Shown here: one piece after another, positions 24,008 to 35,904 of the stretch | Layout of the letters: each line of letters starts with the position of its first letter | Numbering within the stretch: position 1 is the stretch's first letter | Assembly (NCBI GenBank): GCA_025667525.1 | Contig: CM046882.1 | Coordinates: 549,580,630-549,644,629 of the forward strand | Reading direction: 5' to 3' | Length of the DNA: 64,000 bases | From: Glebionis coronaria | Taxonomy: Eukaryota > Streptophyta > Magnoliopsida > Asterales > Asteraceae | Position numbers and translations under genes: made by a program | Notes under the pieces: model-generated | What the model was told of the DNA's origin: nothing | Database searches by the model: none | What the model saw: only the letters and a program-made list of their open reading frames with translations

Positions 24008-27000
24008 TTAATTCATGGGGAAAATGGGGACCTCTTGGACCATTTCAACGGAAATGTCCTCCCCAAAGTAGTGTTTAACACGGTGACCATTCACTTTAAA
24101 ATTTGGACCATCGGGTTGGGACAACTCAAGAGTTCCATATGGAAACACTTGAGCAATAGTGAATGGACCGGACCATCTCGACTTAAGCTTGCCCGCAAAA
24201 AGCTTCAATCTTGAGTTAAAGAGGAGAACCGGCTCTCCAACTTTGAACTCGCGATTCTTGATCTTAGCATCATGCAATTTCTTAGTCTTTTCCTTGTAAA
24301 GCAAAGAATTCTCATAGGCATTGGCTCTCAACTCATCCATCTCATTGATTTGATCTTTCCTATGTGAACCGGCTTGGTTTAAATCAAAGTTAGCCCACTT
24401 GAGAGCCCAAGATGCCTTATGTTCTAACTCAAATGGGAGGTGGCACGCTTTTCCATAGACAAGCCTATAAGGCGTACAACCAATTGGTGTTTTAAAAGCC
24501 GTCCTAAACGCCCATAAAGCATCATCGAGCTTATCCGACCAAGAAGCTCTATGCTCTCCCACCGTACGTTCTAAAATTCTCTTTAAACCACGATTTGTGA
24601 CCTCGGTTTGACCATTTGTTTGAGGGTGATACGCGGTAGAAAGTCTATGATTCACTCCATATTTCTTCATAACTCTCGTGAATTGATCATTACAAAAGTG
24701 CGTACCACGATCACTTATGATGGCCCGAGGTACACCAAATCTAGCAAACAATTGTTTCAAGAACTTTACAACCACTCTAGCATCATTAGTAGGTAAGGCT
24801 TTAGCCTCCACCCATTTGGACACATAATCCACCGCCACAAGTATATACTTGTTTCCTTTAGAGGATGGAAAAGGTCCCATGAAATCTATTCCCCATACAT
24901 CAAATATCTCACACTCTTGGATAAAATTTTGTGGCATCTCATCACGTTGTGTAATTTTTCCTTGTCTTTGACAAACATCACAAAATTTCACCATCTCTTG
25001 AGCATCCTTGTAAATGGAAGGCCAATAGTAACCCGAATCAAAGACTTTCTTGGCGGTGTAGTTAGGCCCAAAATGTCCACCCGTAGGTCCATTATGACAT
25101 GCCTCTAAGATTTTAAATGCCTCGGGCCCATCTACACACCGTCTAATGATTTGGTCCGCACATTGCCTAAAATGATATGGATCATCCCAAAAGTAATACT
25201 TAACTTCCTTAAGACACTTTTTCTTTTGTTGATAAGTAAGACCCTCAATAAGCACATTGCCCACAAGATAGTTTGCGATATCCGCAAACCAAGGTGTGGC
25301 ATCCTCTTGGGAAGAGATAGACATGAGCTCCTCTAGTGGAAAGGATTCATTGATTTCTTGATGTGGAAAATCTCCTTGAAAAGGATGCTCAAGTCTACTC
25401 AAATGATCCGCCGCTAAATTCTCGGCCCCTTTCTTATCACGAATCTCTATCTTAAACTCTTGAAGCAACAAAACCCATCTCAAAAGCCTAGGCTTAGCAT
25501 CTTGTTTTGTCATAAGATACTTGAGAGCGGAGTGATCCGTATACACTATGGTCTTAGAAAGCACAAGATATGGTCTAAACTTCTCAAAAGCATATACTAT
25601 AGCAAGCAACTCTTTTTCCGTGGTAGTGTAATGAAGTTGTGCACCGGTCATGGTTTTACTCGCATAGTGTATAGGTTGAAAATGCTTATTAACTCTTTGT
25701 CCTAAGACGGCCCCCACCGCATAATCACTAGCGTCACACATAAGCTCAAAAGGTAATTCCCAATTTGGAGAAACCAAAACGGGAGCCTTTGTCAATTTTT
25801 CCTTAAGGGTCTCAAAAGAGTCTAAACAAGCTTGGTCAAAAATGAAAGGAGCCTCTTTCTCCAAAAGATGAGTCATCGGTCTAGCTATCTTAGAAAAATC
25901 TTGTATAAAGCGCCTATAAAATCCCGCATGACCTAAGAAACTCCTCACACCTTTAACCGAGGTGGGTGGGGGAAGCTTAGCAATCACATCAATTTTAGCT
26001 CGATCAACTTCTAATCCCTTATTGGATATCTTGTGTCCTAAAACAATCCCCTCTTTCACCATAAAGTGACATTTCTCCCAATTAAGCACCAAACGTGTTT
26101 CCTCACAACGCTTAAGCATTCTCTCAAGATTGATGAGACATGAGCTAAAAGAGCTTCCAAATACGGAAAAATCATCCATAAAAACCTCCATGGTTTGCTC
26201 TATCATGTCATGGAAAATCGCCATCATGCACCTTTGAAACGTCCCCGGTGCATTACATAGGCCAAAAGGCATCCTCTTGTAAGCAAATGTACCGTAGGGA
26301 CAAGTGAATGTGGTCTTTTCTTGATCCTTAGGGTCAATGGGTATTTGAAAATAACCCGAAAAGCCATCAAGAAAACAATAGTACTCATTTCCCGCTAAGC
26401 GTTCAAGCATTTGATCCATAAAGGGAAGCGGGAAATGGTCTTTCCTAGTTGCCTCATTGAGTTTTCTATAATCAATGCAAACTCTCCAACCGGTCACAAG
26501 TCTCGTGGGAATAAGCTCATTGTTCTCATTAGGCACCACGGTGATTCCACCCTTCTTTGGAACACAATGAACCGGACTAACCCATGGAGAGTCGGAAATG
26601 GGGTAAATCATACCCGCATCTAAGAGTTTAATCACTTCCTTCTTAATAACCTCATGGATCTTTGGGTTAACTCTCCTTTGGTTTTGAATGGCGGGTTTAT
26701 AGTCATCCTCCATAAGGATTTTGTGAGTACAAAAATGTGGATCAATGCCCCTTATGTCGGATATTTTCCATGCTAAGGCTTTCTTGTGTTTCTTAAGGAC
26801 TTCAATAAGTTGCTCCTTCTCATCCTCTTTCAATTCTTTAGCAATAATCACCGGTAATTGGTCTGTTCCTTCTAAGAAAGCATATTCTAAGTGGGATGGA
26901 ATTTCCTTAAGTTCAATGGGAGGTGGACTCTCTATGGAAGGTTTAACTATGGAAGGTTCCTCAATGGTAATCTCTTGTGGAATAGGAGAAGGAATAGGGT

Positions 27001-28357
27001 CCTCATTGAGCAACTTTTGGATAGTAAGAATTTCTTCTTCCCAATTAATAGGAGAATCATCATCACCAAGAAAGTTAGACTCAAATTCCTCCAAGAGGAA
27101 ATCACTCTCTCCAAAAGGTGTTAAAGAGGGAGCAATTGAGGCCACGGTTTCAACATGTGGAATCTCTTCACTAGCATTCTTACAAGCATCATGAAAGTAT
27201 TCATTACACACTTCATCTAGCACATCCACAATGTTAATAGTCTCACAAGGTCTAGATTCCTTAACCTCTTTTCTATCACAAACTTTGCCTAACTTAAACA
27301 CCACTCTCTCATCTTCTACTCTCATAATTAATTCTCCTTCCGCCACATCTATCAAGGTACGACCCGTTCTCAAAAACGGTCTACCAACAATCAAAGGCAC
27401 TCTAGGATCCATGTCATAATCGACCACTACAAAGTCGGCCAGAAAGGTAAACTTATCCACACCTACAAACACATCTTCCGCTATACCTACGGGGTGAGCT
27501 ATGGTTCGGTTGGCTAGTTCAAGAGTCATCCTAGTGGGAGTGAGCTCGGGAAGAGATAGTTGTTTCCAAACCGATAAAGGCATGAGATTTATGCTCGCCC
27601 CTAAATCCGCCAAAGCCATGCAATTTTCAACACCGGGAAAATTACAAGGGATCAAGAAGCGCCCCGGATCTCCAAGTTTTGTTGGTAAGGTTTTAAGTAA
27701 CACTGCGGAACAATTTTCATTAAGTGATGTGTTGGGCAAATCAACCAATTTTTCTTTCTTTGAGAGCAAATCCTTGAACATCTTAGCAAACTTTGGCATA
27801 TAAGCAAGAGCTTCCGCAAAGGATATGTTGATATTGAGTCGCTTGAACATCCTTAAGAAATTGGAGACTTGGATGTCATCTTTGTTCTTTAACTTGTCCT
27901 TTTTCAACCTTGAAGGGTATGGAAGAGTAGGTTTTGGTGTTGGTGGAATAGGTGTTGTGGTGGAAGATTTGTCTTTGTTAGCTTCTTCATTGGGAAGTGT
28001 GGAAGGTAAAGGAGAAGTATGAGGTGGTTGAGGAGGTGTGTTTGAGTGGATAGGAGCATTTTGAGGAGGTGGAGTAGAAGTAGAAGGCTTGTCACAAGTA
28101 GGAGCACAAGTGGGTTGAACAAGAGTAGGTTCAGGAGGTGAAGGATCCTTTGTTGTTGTTCCACTCCTTGTTGTAATAGCATTGACATTGGCCCTAGGGT
28201 TTGTTTGTGTGTTAGAAGGTAAAGCCCCTTGTGGTCTTTGAGTTACCGCCACTAAAACCCTATTGATTTGTTCCTCCATCGTACGTTTCAATTGGTCGTT
28301 CATTCTCTTCTCAATTTCACGCATTTTCTTGTCAACATACTCTTGAGTCTCTTGCAT
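24008..28357 (-). CDS. Protease, RT, RNase H and integrase (pol) of element 3
   Basis: About 1449 codons from the first internal ATG. The frame is open back to the TAA at 28589-28591 and is the same frame as the upstream gag, so gag and pol were one polyprotein. Approximate residues from 28357: Pro-rich linker 60-150, protease with DLGAS near 250, RT about 570-780 with FMDD near 726, RNase H from CDASD near 873, integrase HHCC from [11 protein letters not shown] near 1089, catalytic motifs WGIDFMG near 1157, ISDRG near 1215 and QTEV near 1252. The protein closely parallels element 2, but the DNA differs at many third positions, so the two are distinct families or subfamilies. Enzymatic residues look intact. 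Confidence 0.93.
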   Translation of the reverse strand: MQETQEYVDKKMREIEKRMNDQLKRTMEEQINRVLVAVTQRPQGALPSNTQTNPRANVNAITTRSGTTTKDPSPPEPTLVQPTCAPTCDKPSTSTPPPQNAPIHSNTPPQPPHTSPLPSTLPNEEANKDKSSTTTPIPPTPKPTLPYPSRLKKDKLKNKDDIQVSNFLRMFKRLNINISFAEALAYMPKFAKMFKDLLSKKEKLVDLPNTSLNENCSAVLLKTLPTKLGDPGRFLIPCNFPGVENCMALADLGASINLMPLSVWKQLSLPELTPTRMTLELANRTIAHPVGIAEDVFVGVDKFTFLADFVVVDYDMDPRVPLIVGRPFLRTGRTLIDVAEGELIMRVEDERVVFKLGKVCDRKEVKESRPCETINIVDVLDEVCNEYFHDACKNASEEIPHVETVASIAPSLTPFGESDFLLEEFESNFLGDDDSPINWEEEILTIQKLLNEDPIPSPIPQEITIEEPSIVKPSIESPPPIELKEIPSHLEYAFLEGTDQLPVIIAKELKEDEKEQLIEVLKKHKKALAWKISDIRGIDPHFCTHKILMEDDYKPAIQNQRRVNPKIHEVIKKEVIKLLDAGMIYPISDSPWVSPVHCVPKKGGITVVPNENNELIPTRLVTGWRVCIDYRKLNEATRKDHFPLPFMDQMLERLAGNEYYCFLDGFSGYFQIPIDPKDQEKTTFTCPYGTFAYKRMPFGLCNAPGTFQRCMMAIFHDMIEQTMEVFMDDFSVFGSSFSSCLINLERMLKRCEETRLVLNWEKCHFMVKEGIVLGHKISNKGLEVDRAKIDVIAKLPPPTSVKGVRSFLGHAGFYRRFIQDFSKIARPMTHLLEKEAPFIFDQACLDSFETLKEKLTKAPVLVSPNWELPFELMCDASDYAVGAVLGQRVNKHFQPIHYASKTMTGAQLHYTTTEKELLAIVYAFEKFRPYLVLSKTIVYTDHSALKYLMTKQDAKPRLLRWVLLLQEFKIEIRDKKGAENLAADHLSRLEHPFQGDFPHQEINESFPLEELMSISSQEDATPWFADIANYLVGNVLIEGLTYQQKKKCLKEVKYYFWDDPYHFRQCADQIIRRCVDGPEAFKILEACHNGPTGGHFGPNYTAKKVFDSGYYWPSIYKDAQEMVKFCDVCQRQGKITQRDEMPQNFIQECEIFDVWGIDFMGPFPSSKGNKYILVAVDYVSKWVEAKALPTNDARVVVKFLKQLFARFGVPRAIISDRGTHFCNDQFTRVMKKYGVNHRLSTAYHPQTNGQTEVTNRGLKRILERTVGEHRASWSDKLDDALWAFRTAFKTPIGCTPYRLVYGKACHLPFELEHKASWALKWANFDLNQAGSHRKDQINEMDELRANAYENSLLYKEKTKKLHDAKIKNREFKVGEPVLLFNSRLKLFAGKLKSRWSGPFTIAQVFPYGTLELSQPDGPNFKVNGHRVKHYFGEDISVEMVQEVPIFPMN

Positions 28358-28588
28358 CCCATATCCTTGAGTTGGATTTTGAGGGTAAGCTTGATTTGGT
28401 ATTGGAGCATATGCTTGATTGGGAATAAATGGAAGTGGTTGATTAAATCCTTGTTGTGGTGGATAAAAGGTATTTGCTTGAGGTTGAAATTGATTGGGTG
28501 CCTTGTAGTTATTTCCTTGGTATGGTGGTCTTTGCCCTTGATTCCTTGCTAAAATTTGAGGAGAATTTTGTGGAATTTGGGTGGGTGG

Positions 28589-29749
28589 TTAGGGTGGGAA
28601 GCCGGGTGGAGTAAGGTAATTTTGGGATTTGTAAGAAAGGTTATTTGGATTGATATTAGGTTTGAAGTGTTCATGATGTTCCTCTTGGTAAGCATAGCAT
28701 TCTCCTTGATACCCTTGCACCTTATCACAATGTTCATAAGAATGGGGACCTCCACAAGTAACACAAGAAATGGTGATGGCATTCACATTATTTGAGGAAT
28801 TGTTCAATGTCATGCTCTTAAAATTTTGAAACATTTCTTGTTGTCTTTGCAAATTCCTTTCACTATCTCTATCCATCCTTTGAAAAATCGCTTCTTGAAA
28901 CTTGAGGAGTTGGTTGTCATAAGGGATTTGAGAATTATTTTGGATAACATGAACCTTTTCTTCAAATGGATTGTTTGTTTGAACCATTGCCTTAGTCTCA
29001 ATGATGTCTAAAGCCTCTTGGTAGGTCTTAAGAAGAATATTTCCTCCCGCGGAAGCATTAAGTGAATCTTGGTGGTGAGGTTTAAGGCCATCATAAAAGG
29101 AACTTATTTGGTGAACTTGATCCAATCCATGATTAGGGCATCGCCTCAACAACTCACTATACTCTTCCCAAGCATCACTAAAGGATTGACTAGGTTTTTG
29201 TTGAAAGCCCATAATTAAATTCCTCAAAGCCATAGTCTTTTGTGGAGGAAAGAACTTGTTCAAAAACTTAGTGGTAAAACCCTCCCATGTGGTGATACTA
29301 TCGGGTGGTTGGGTGTCTAACCAATGCTTAGCACTCCCCTCTAAGGAAAATGACACTAACATCAACCTAATGACCTCATGTGGAACCCCATTATGCTTAA
29401 TGGTATTGCAAAGTGAAAGGAATCTCTTAAGGTGAGCATGAGGATCCTCATTTTGTTTTCCCAAGAAAGGTGATAAAGCAACCATATTGATCATAGATGT
29501 ATGTAGCTCAAATGTGTTAGCGGGAAAGTCGGGAATCTTAATGGCACTAGAATATCCATGAATGTTGGATTGCATACGTTCATACAAAGTACGATTATCA
29601 ATAGCCATGGCTTCTTGTGGTGGTGACAAAGCACGATTCTCGTGATCGGCTTGGTGGACGGTGGTGGTCTTACTCTTTCTCTTTTTCTTCCTTTTCGGAG
29701 GAAGAGGTTGTACACCAATCGGTATTTGTGCACGCCCGCGAGTGAGCAT
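28589..29749 (-). CDS. gag of element 3, ended by an in-frame stop
   Basis: It starts at ATG 29747-29749 (MLTRGRAQ). A basic Lys/Arg-rich patch follows near residues 18-30, then the gag domain near 85-220 (GSAKHWLDTQPP, FPPQKTMALRNLI) and a zinc knuckle [13 protein letters not shown] near 345-357. It ends at TAA 28589-28591. Downstream the same frame continues with a Gln/Asn/Pro-rich linker into protease, and the local context (CCA CCC TAA CCA CCC) suggests a single nonsense change in an otherwise open gag-pol. Gag coats and packages element RNA. A programmed readthrough stop cannot be excluded, but none of the usual flanking signals is obvious. Confidence 0.88.
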   Translation of the reverse strand: MLTRGRAQIPIGVQPLPPKRKKKRKSKTTTVHQADHENRALSPPQEAMAIDNRTLYERMQSNIHGYSSAIKIPDFPANTFELHTSMINMVALSPFLGKQNEDPHAHLKRFLSLCNTIKHNGVPHEVIRLMLVSFSLEGSAKHWLDTQPPDSITTWEGFTTKFLNKFFPPQKTMALRNLIMGFQQKPSQSFSDAWEEYSELLRRCPNHGLDQVHQISSFYDGLKPHHQDSLNASAGGNILLKTYQEALDIIETKAMVQTNNPFEEKVHVIQNNSQIPYDNQLLKFQEAIFQRMDRDSERNLQRQQEMFQNFKSMTLNNSSNNVNAITISCVTCGGPHSYEHCDKVQGYQGECYAYQEEHHEHFKPNINPNNLSYKSQNYLTPPGFPP

Positions 29750-30516
29750 GCAACTCAATACGAGGAATGAGAGAGAAGCTCTCGTGTGACTTTGAAGAGA
29801 AATGGATTATCCTCTTCGAGTTTCAATATTAAATATCCACAAGAAAATAACAATATATGTATTTACTACTTTGGGTGCAAGACCCTCAATGAAGCCTTCC
29901 TTCTTAGAATACTCCCAAGTGAACGGGGGGTTAGGTGGCGCGAAGCACTTAAGTACCTATTGACCCTTAGATGGCATTTTATAGCACATCGCCTTTCTAT
30001 TCACTTAAATGTTCGTATTCTTCGAATTGTTGCTTATTGAGAGTATTTATCTATTCTTGCTTTATTTTGTTTGATCGATACACGTGTCAAGGACCGGAGC
30101 GCCCCTCAACACGGTGTATTGCCTCGGCAATACTTATGGAAGATATGTAGATTGATTGTTCTTATACGTATACGTATCTACTTATAATAATATATGGAAA
30201 ATATTTTTGTATTTATGAGTTTTTTTTTTAAAGGAAAATACTATATGTACATAAAAACCGAGAGAATCCAATAATATATATTTTTGGGTGCAATCTCTTA
30301 GGAAAAAGATTGCTTTTTGGATTTTTTTAATTTTTTTTGGTCAATTCTTTAGGAAAAGAATTGTTTTGTTAATTTTTTTAGTTTTTATATATTTTTATAT
30401 TTTTGATTTTTTATTTGTTTTTGATTTATGATACGTAAAAATAACGTTCACAAAGTGAACGGATCCCAAAAGCCAATGAAAACCGTCAATCGATAGTCTC
30501 TCGTGTAGTCAAAGAA
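29750..30516 (-). other. 5' leader of element 3
   Basis: Non-coding sequence between primer site and gag start, T-rich on the + strand. A small + strand open frame at 29786-30040 is not convincing. The direct repeat AAGAATTG/AAAGATTG near 30298-30364 is the only structure noted. Confidence 0.6.
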
Positions 30517-30531
30517 CCGGCAGCGGCGCCA
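30517..30531 (-). promoter_or_regulatory. Primer binding site of element 3 (tRNA-Asp type)
   Basis: TGGCGCCGCTGCCGG on the minus strand, two bases inside the 5' LTR. Identical to that of element 2. Confidence 0.85.
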
Positions 30532-30533
30532 TT

Positions 30534-33500
30534 TGAAATTGAGTATAATGCAGTTCGTTTTCTCAGTTTTTAACCAATAGAAAGTCCAACCAATATCGGA
30601 TTTTTAATTGTTCTTGGTTGTTAAGCTTGCTTGGTAATCTATTGCTAATTCAACAAATGCTTGTCAAAAGGAAAAATAATACCTACGTATATGTAAAACA
30701 AATTGCAAATACCACGTTTTTATTCAAGTAAAAACTCAAAATGCCAACTATGAAACTAAAGGGACTGAAATTGTAAATTCTATGAAAAGTAAATGCTTGA
30801 AATGTAAATTCTAACAACTATAGGGACTAAAAGTGCAATACAGTAAACTATAAGGATCAAAAATGTAAAAACTATAACCAACTTGCCAAAAATGTAACAA
30901 ATTAACAAACTACTAACTGAAATCTAACAACTCTCAAAGTCCAGGGACCTAAACAATGCAAACCCTAAATTCTTGGAAGATTAGCCAAGTTTTCACCACT
31001 GGTAGAAATGAAAGGACTAAAGAGCAATTTTGAAAGTTTTTAAGCAAAAACGGGACACAAGAAAGAATAAGCTCGTTTGAGCTTATTACTCAACCAAATC
31101 TGTTGAAACAACTTGCAAAACTCTTAAAATCTCATTTAAGCTACGTGTGTTCAAGGAATTAAGCTAAAGATAAAAAATAAGCAAATGAGTGCTTATTGAT
31201 AAGCTCAAAATAAGCTCTAGCCAAATCTAATCAACCACAACTGGATTTTTCTCTTGAAACCGATTAAGCAACTGATTTGAAGATTAGGAAATCAAACTAG
31301 AACGAATTTCATCCAGTAATAAGCTCTTAAACTGAAATAAGCCAAAAAGAGCTTATGTTGACCAAGCGTTGACCAGAATTTGCAAAAAGCTCAAACTTTC
31401 AGATATTAACTAGGAACACTTACTAACTGATTTTATGAAAGAAAATCACAAGATTTGTGAAGTAGATTTTAAGATCTAGGAAAACAGTAACATGCTTTAT
31501 CTCAGAGAATGAGCTTTGCTCAGTCTTGGACCAAAAAGCTAATTCCCAGCTTATTAACTAATACTGTAGAAATTCCTTTTGGAATCTAAAACTATATGAA
31601 ATAAGCTAAGACTGAAAGCAAATTTGGTGAAATTTCATCAAGAATTGAATGAGAACTAAGCAATTGAAAATGGCAAGTTTTTAAGAACAAAGCTAAATGA
31701 AAGCTGACCCAAACAATTTTGAAGCCATTTGCCTGTTTGACTTTGCATTTGACTTGTAAAAGGCTTAAAACAACTTGTCAACACTTAAGGACTGTAAATG
31801 AACTTTAAAAGTCTAATTCTCAATGTTTGAAATCTATTATTAAGCTATTCCCAAACACTCCTTTAACTGCTTTTAACAAACTTTTTCAAATGCTTATTTA
31901 GTTCTGAATTAAACTGACTTAAAAGCTATAGCAGACTAGATTCAATGGACAAAATGAAAGGTATAAGAACTAAATGCAGTCAATTAACACAACAAGAACT
32001 TCAATTGAATTGCAAGGCTTAAAATGACTGAAATGATGCAGAAAACTGAAACTAAATCTAAATCAAAACACAATCAGGCAGGATTAAGCTTCAAATTCAC
32101 AAAGATCAATCAATCAACAACTACACACATTTAACCATGCAATCACAAAGAATTAAACTAGGAAAATGAAGCATGGCATTTGACTGTTGAGTGGAACAAA
32201 AACAAGAAGCTTAAAACCTATTGAAGATAGCCTTTGAGAAGAAGAGGAGCGCTGAGCTCTCTTGCCCTAGTGATAACCACCACCTATCACTAGAAATCAA
32301 CAAGAATCAATCAACAAAACAACTGGAATCCATCAATCTACTTGAAATCTCCATTAGAGCTATGCAATGACTGAATAAGGATCAAACAGCTAGCAATACT
32401 TCACCAATGTCAGTTATGATCAATGATTGATCATAACAAACACTCAACAGCAACAACAATATCCAAATGCAGCAAGATTTGAACTGGAATGATAAGAACA
32501 GAATTGGCGGGAAAAAGGGAATTTGAATTTTATTACTGAAAAACGGTTACAAAGCTGTTACAAAGGTAGTAACTAACTAACTGACTCAAGAGTTTGTCAG
32601 ACTCTTGAGTAGTTAGGGTAAGAATGAGGGAAAAAGGAAAGGGAAAGTTTAACTAGGTGTTTTTACAAATTTAAGCTACAACTAAAAATGAAGTACAATC
32701 CAGCTATTTATAGACACAAAGGAGAAGTTAGTTGGGGTTGGTGACGTGTCAGAACCAATCCTAGCTTGCCACGTGGAGAACTCTGCATTTAGCACTTTGA
32801 AGGTATGAACAATGATTTGGGGGTTCTTGATTGGATGGATGATATGTTAATTGAGTTGCACCATTGAATTCGTCTCTTCAAATCGATCAACTTTGGTGTT
32901 TATATCTTTCCATGAAATTGCTTCTATCTCAAACGCGATCCTGGGAAAATTTCTTATTCTTGAAGATGACACGTGTTGGCCTTTGATTGGTTTAAAATGT
33001 ATCACACGGATCAAACTGTATAGATTTGGGTAATAAATGTGAGGCGGCGGTAGTGGATATTAAATGTGCTTAAGTGGCAATCCGTGTGATTGATTTTCTC
33101 CTCTCCCATTGGTTGAACTCTTTGACACATGGACTAAACTCAAATAACTTTCAAAAGTTGGCAGAACAAGCCCCTTAACTTGGCAGAATGTTGTTTTAAG
33201 CTACAATCTTCATTCTTTTGACATATTTGGTTCTTCAACTTCCATAACTTGTACAAAATGGTCCTTTGACTGAGTTGACTTGAGAGTTGACCAAGTTTGA
33301 CTTGAATCTTGACTTTACAATATTTGCACTTTAAGTCCTTCAACTTTCATAACTTGTCAAGATAGGTCCTTATACTTCAAAGTCTTGTCACTTTTGATCC
33401 TCTTTTGTCTTTTTCATCCATTTGAGCTTGATTTTTCCTTGTTTGCTTGAAAATGTATCTTTTTACCTACACAAGTGCACACAAACACAAACATACCACA

Positions 33501-33589
33501 TAACACTGTTTTTGCCAAATAAATTGGTATTTTGCTTCATGTTTTAGGGTTATTTGTTGATAAAAGGATATGAGTTTAAGCTCATATCA
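30534..33589 (-). repeat. 5' LTR of element 3
   Basis: 3056 bp, TGATATGAG...CTCAATTTCA on the minus strand. Seven single-base differences from 8009-11064 counted by eye. A TATAAATA box lies at 32705-32712 (minus). Confidence 0.95.
32705..32712 (-). promoter_or_regulatory. TATA box in the 5' LTR of element 3
   Basis: TATAAATAGCTGG context on the minus strand, about 880 bp into the LTR. Likely core promoter for the element transcript. Confidence 0.6.
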
Positions 33590-33594
33590 GCTTG
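33590..33594. repeat. Target-site duplication of element 3 (right copy)
   Basis: GCTTG, matching 8004-8008. Confidence 0.9.
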
Positions 33595-33875
33595 TTTGGC
33601 TAAACTTATGGATTTGCTTCCCTTTTATCAAATTAATTATTGTCATATTGTGGTAAAAAGTTGTTATGTTTATGTTAAGATCTTTGGGGACAAGTAACGC
33701 TACTCGGATAAAAACTTTATTTTGGGTTGGAAATGTTCTAGACAATGATTGTAAATATTCAATTATGTTTATTTTAAACGTCTCTTTTGAGGTTGTTTTC
33801 TATGATTGTGTGTGATGTGCTATGAAATAACGCCCAAAGTGGTATTCCGCTGCGCGGTAATTTGGGGGTGTTATA
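33595..33875 (+). repeat. Probable chromovirus-type LTR remnant, right piece
   Basis: Continuation of 6119-8008. It ends in a GGTATTCCGCTGCGCGG word followed by TTTGGGGGTGTTATA, which resembles the 3' end of plant chromovirus LTRs. No primer site or gag follows, so this is a solo LTR or a truncated end. Confidence 0.45.
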
Positions 33876-33958
33876 AAAAGTTACACAAAGGCCCCCTCAA
33901 GACTTATGACCTTGCTACAACACAACAACCAATTTCAACACTTTTCGTGAAGGCCATT
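33876..33958 (-). repeat. Copia LTR-junction fragment
   Basis: About 65 bp match 60635-60698 nearly base for base (AGTTACACAAAGGCCCCCTC, then GACTTATGACCTTG), and weaker similarity extends into the polypurine-side sequence. It is a small relic of the same copia family found at the right end of the window. Confidence 0.7.
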
Positions 33959-33986
33959 CAAATGATATGACATGATATTGTTTAAA

Positions 33987-34548
33987 TAGGGCCGTAAAGG
34001 AACTGGACGAACGCGAACGAAGGTATTTCATGTTCGTTGATTTAATTTTAGTCGAACAAACGAACGCGAACATGTAATCGAACCAAATTTTTTTGTTCAT
34101 GTTCGTTTGTTTAGATTTGAACTTGTTCATGTTCGTTTATTAATAAGCTAAACGAACGTAAACGATCATATATAGACATAAACGAGCATTGAACTAAAGT
34201 TTTTACTTTAAACGATCCATATATTCTTTGAAATACTTAGTAGTATATAGTTTATATTATTGTTAGAGATCTTCGAAATACTCAATATATTATTTATTAA
34301 CTTCTTTTTCATTTTTAAGATGTTAATAGAACGAAAATAATTGAGCATAAACGAACGCACTAATTGAAATCGATCATTCACGAACACAAATAAACGAACG
34401 GAACAGTTGTTCATGTTCGTTCGTTTAATTAAACGGACCAAAAATCTTGTTCATGTTTATTCATTTATTAAATAAACGAACATAAACGAGTTTTTTGCCA
34501 AACGATCGACAAAGGGTTCGCTAAACGTTCAATTCATTTACATCCCTA
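33987..34548. mobile_element. hAT-type non-autonomous element (562 bp)
   Basis: Flanked by a perfect 8-bp duplication TGTTTAAA (33979-33986 and 34549-34556). Imperfect terminal inverted repeats: TAGGGCCGTAAAGGAACTGG against TAGGGATGTAAATGAATTGA. The interior is dense in GTTCG/CGAAC words in both orientations. It has no coding capacity; small open frames inside are not genes. It would need a hAT transposase in trans. Confidence 0.88.
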
Positions 34549-34556
34549 TGTTTAAA

Positions 34557-35128
34557 CAAATGCTTTATACACTAACTCGCTGTATAATTGCATTGTGAAG
34601 AAACTATGTTTAAATTGCGCCGAGTGAAGGTTAAATCCACGAGTAAATTTGTCATGTAGTTGTGAGTTATCATTTTGGCAACCAGTTTACACGTGAGTAA
34701 TGTGACAAAAAGTGGGTTCCTCATCAGACGTGAGTTACATCAAATGAGACCTTTTTTTAATTTATTTTATTAGTTTGTGAGTGTGTATGATATATTTCAT
34801 ATAAAGTGAATATTTAATAAAATATAAGTTTTACATCGTCACTATAGTAGTCAGTTGTGTAAGTGAAGACATAAAATTGAAGTAATGCTGAGGTGGAGAT
34901 GAGTTTACCACTACTACCTTTAGCCTTAAATTGAGTTCTTTTCTGTAAGTATCAAATTTAAACTTTAATGGCATCTCATACCTTTTTTAAAGAAAGCCTT
35001 ATAATTTCTTTTTCCATGAAATGTATGCAATGAGTTGGTTGTGACTTGTGAGTGATTAATCGAAAATTATCGTACACATATATGAAATTGTATCATACTC
35101 AAAATAATTGAACGCCTTGAAAATGTTC
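34557..35128. other. AT-rich spacer
   Basis: No gene, repeat border or clear structure recognised. Confidence 0.5.
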
Positions 35129-35410
35129 TAAGCGTGCTCACGGTCTGAAAACCGGACCTTACCGATCAAGATCGGATCGGGCCGAAATCGAATTTAGCCA
35201 AAACACTGGACCGAAGAACAAAACGAAATGGTTCGGTCTGGTTTGGTCCAACAAGAAATTATTTTCGTTTTTATGTAAGATCAGGTCGGACCGAGGAGCG
35301 TAAATAAGAAAAATGATAAACCGAGATAGGTTCAATTTGATCTGGTCTGATTCAAGTATTCAAGTCGGTTTCTTGATCCAATCCGATCCGCCATCCTTTT
35401 GCTCGCCCTA
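35129..35410. mobile_element. Decayed hAT-type MITE candidate
   Basis: The ends read TAAGCGTGCTCACGGTC and, inverted, TAGGGCGAGCAAAAGGATGG. Both resemble hAT MITE ends of the TAGGG-type. The interior is rich in GGTCCG/CGGACC and GGTTCGGTC words. No matching 8-bp duplication remains, so the borders are provisional. Confidence 0.45.
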
Positions 35411-35895
35411 GGTTACACTATGTCACATGTTTATTCTAGGGTAGACTACAAATTTCGTGCACGTGGTTTCAAAGATTTTCACTCTCTGTCATCTTTTTTT
35501 TTTAATTTCGTCATTGTGGTTTAGTTTTTGTACCGTATGACACTATCGTTAACGAGTATTAGTTCTTCTTAGAAGACGTGGTGTGATAATGCTAGACTGA
35601 CGTTGCTACTCGATGTGGTGGGTGTTGGTCAGCGTTATTACACCATCGTTGGGCTTGGTGTTGCCCTACTAACGTGTGTTCGGATGTTTTGTGTAAAAAA
35701 AAATTTCAGAACATTCCTTTCAACATCAAAATTTATTGTGTGTTACTTTGTTGATGCAAATGTATGTTGGAAGTGATAGAAAAAAGATGAAACTGATGAT
35801 TGTTGTTGTTGCAGGTTTATTTATATTGTATTTTGTTTATGTCCAATAACAAGTTAGCCCAAAATCAATTAACACAATTTATTTAAGGGTTTTAA
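35411..35895. other. Spacer without recognised features
   Basis: Unique-looking sequence; no open frame of note and no repeat border found. Confidence 0.4.
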
Positions 35896-35904
35896 AAAAA
35901 TAAA

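Larger units (their letters stand above)
8009..33589 (-). mobile_element. Element 3: complete Athila-type Ty3/gypsy retrotransposon, split by element 2
   Basis: LTRs at 30534-33589 (5') and 8009-11064 (3') are both 3056 bp with TG...CA ends. A GCTTG duplication flanks them. On the minus strand the order is 5' LTR, tRNA-Asp-type primer site (30517-30531), leader, gag (from 29749), protease-RT-RNase H-integrase (to 24008), 3' untranslated region, 3' LTR. Element 2 (12746-23719 with one duplication copy) lies in the 3' untranslated region; without it the element is about 14.6 kb. Seven LTR differences were counted by eye (about 0.23%). The coding region has one in-frame TAA and is otherwise open. 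Confidence 0.95.

Noticed and set aside
24608..28795. + strand frames opposite element 3 pol, up to 149 codons
   Set aside because: Shadows of pol and gag on the minus strand.
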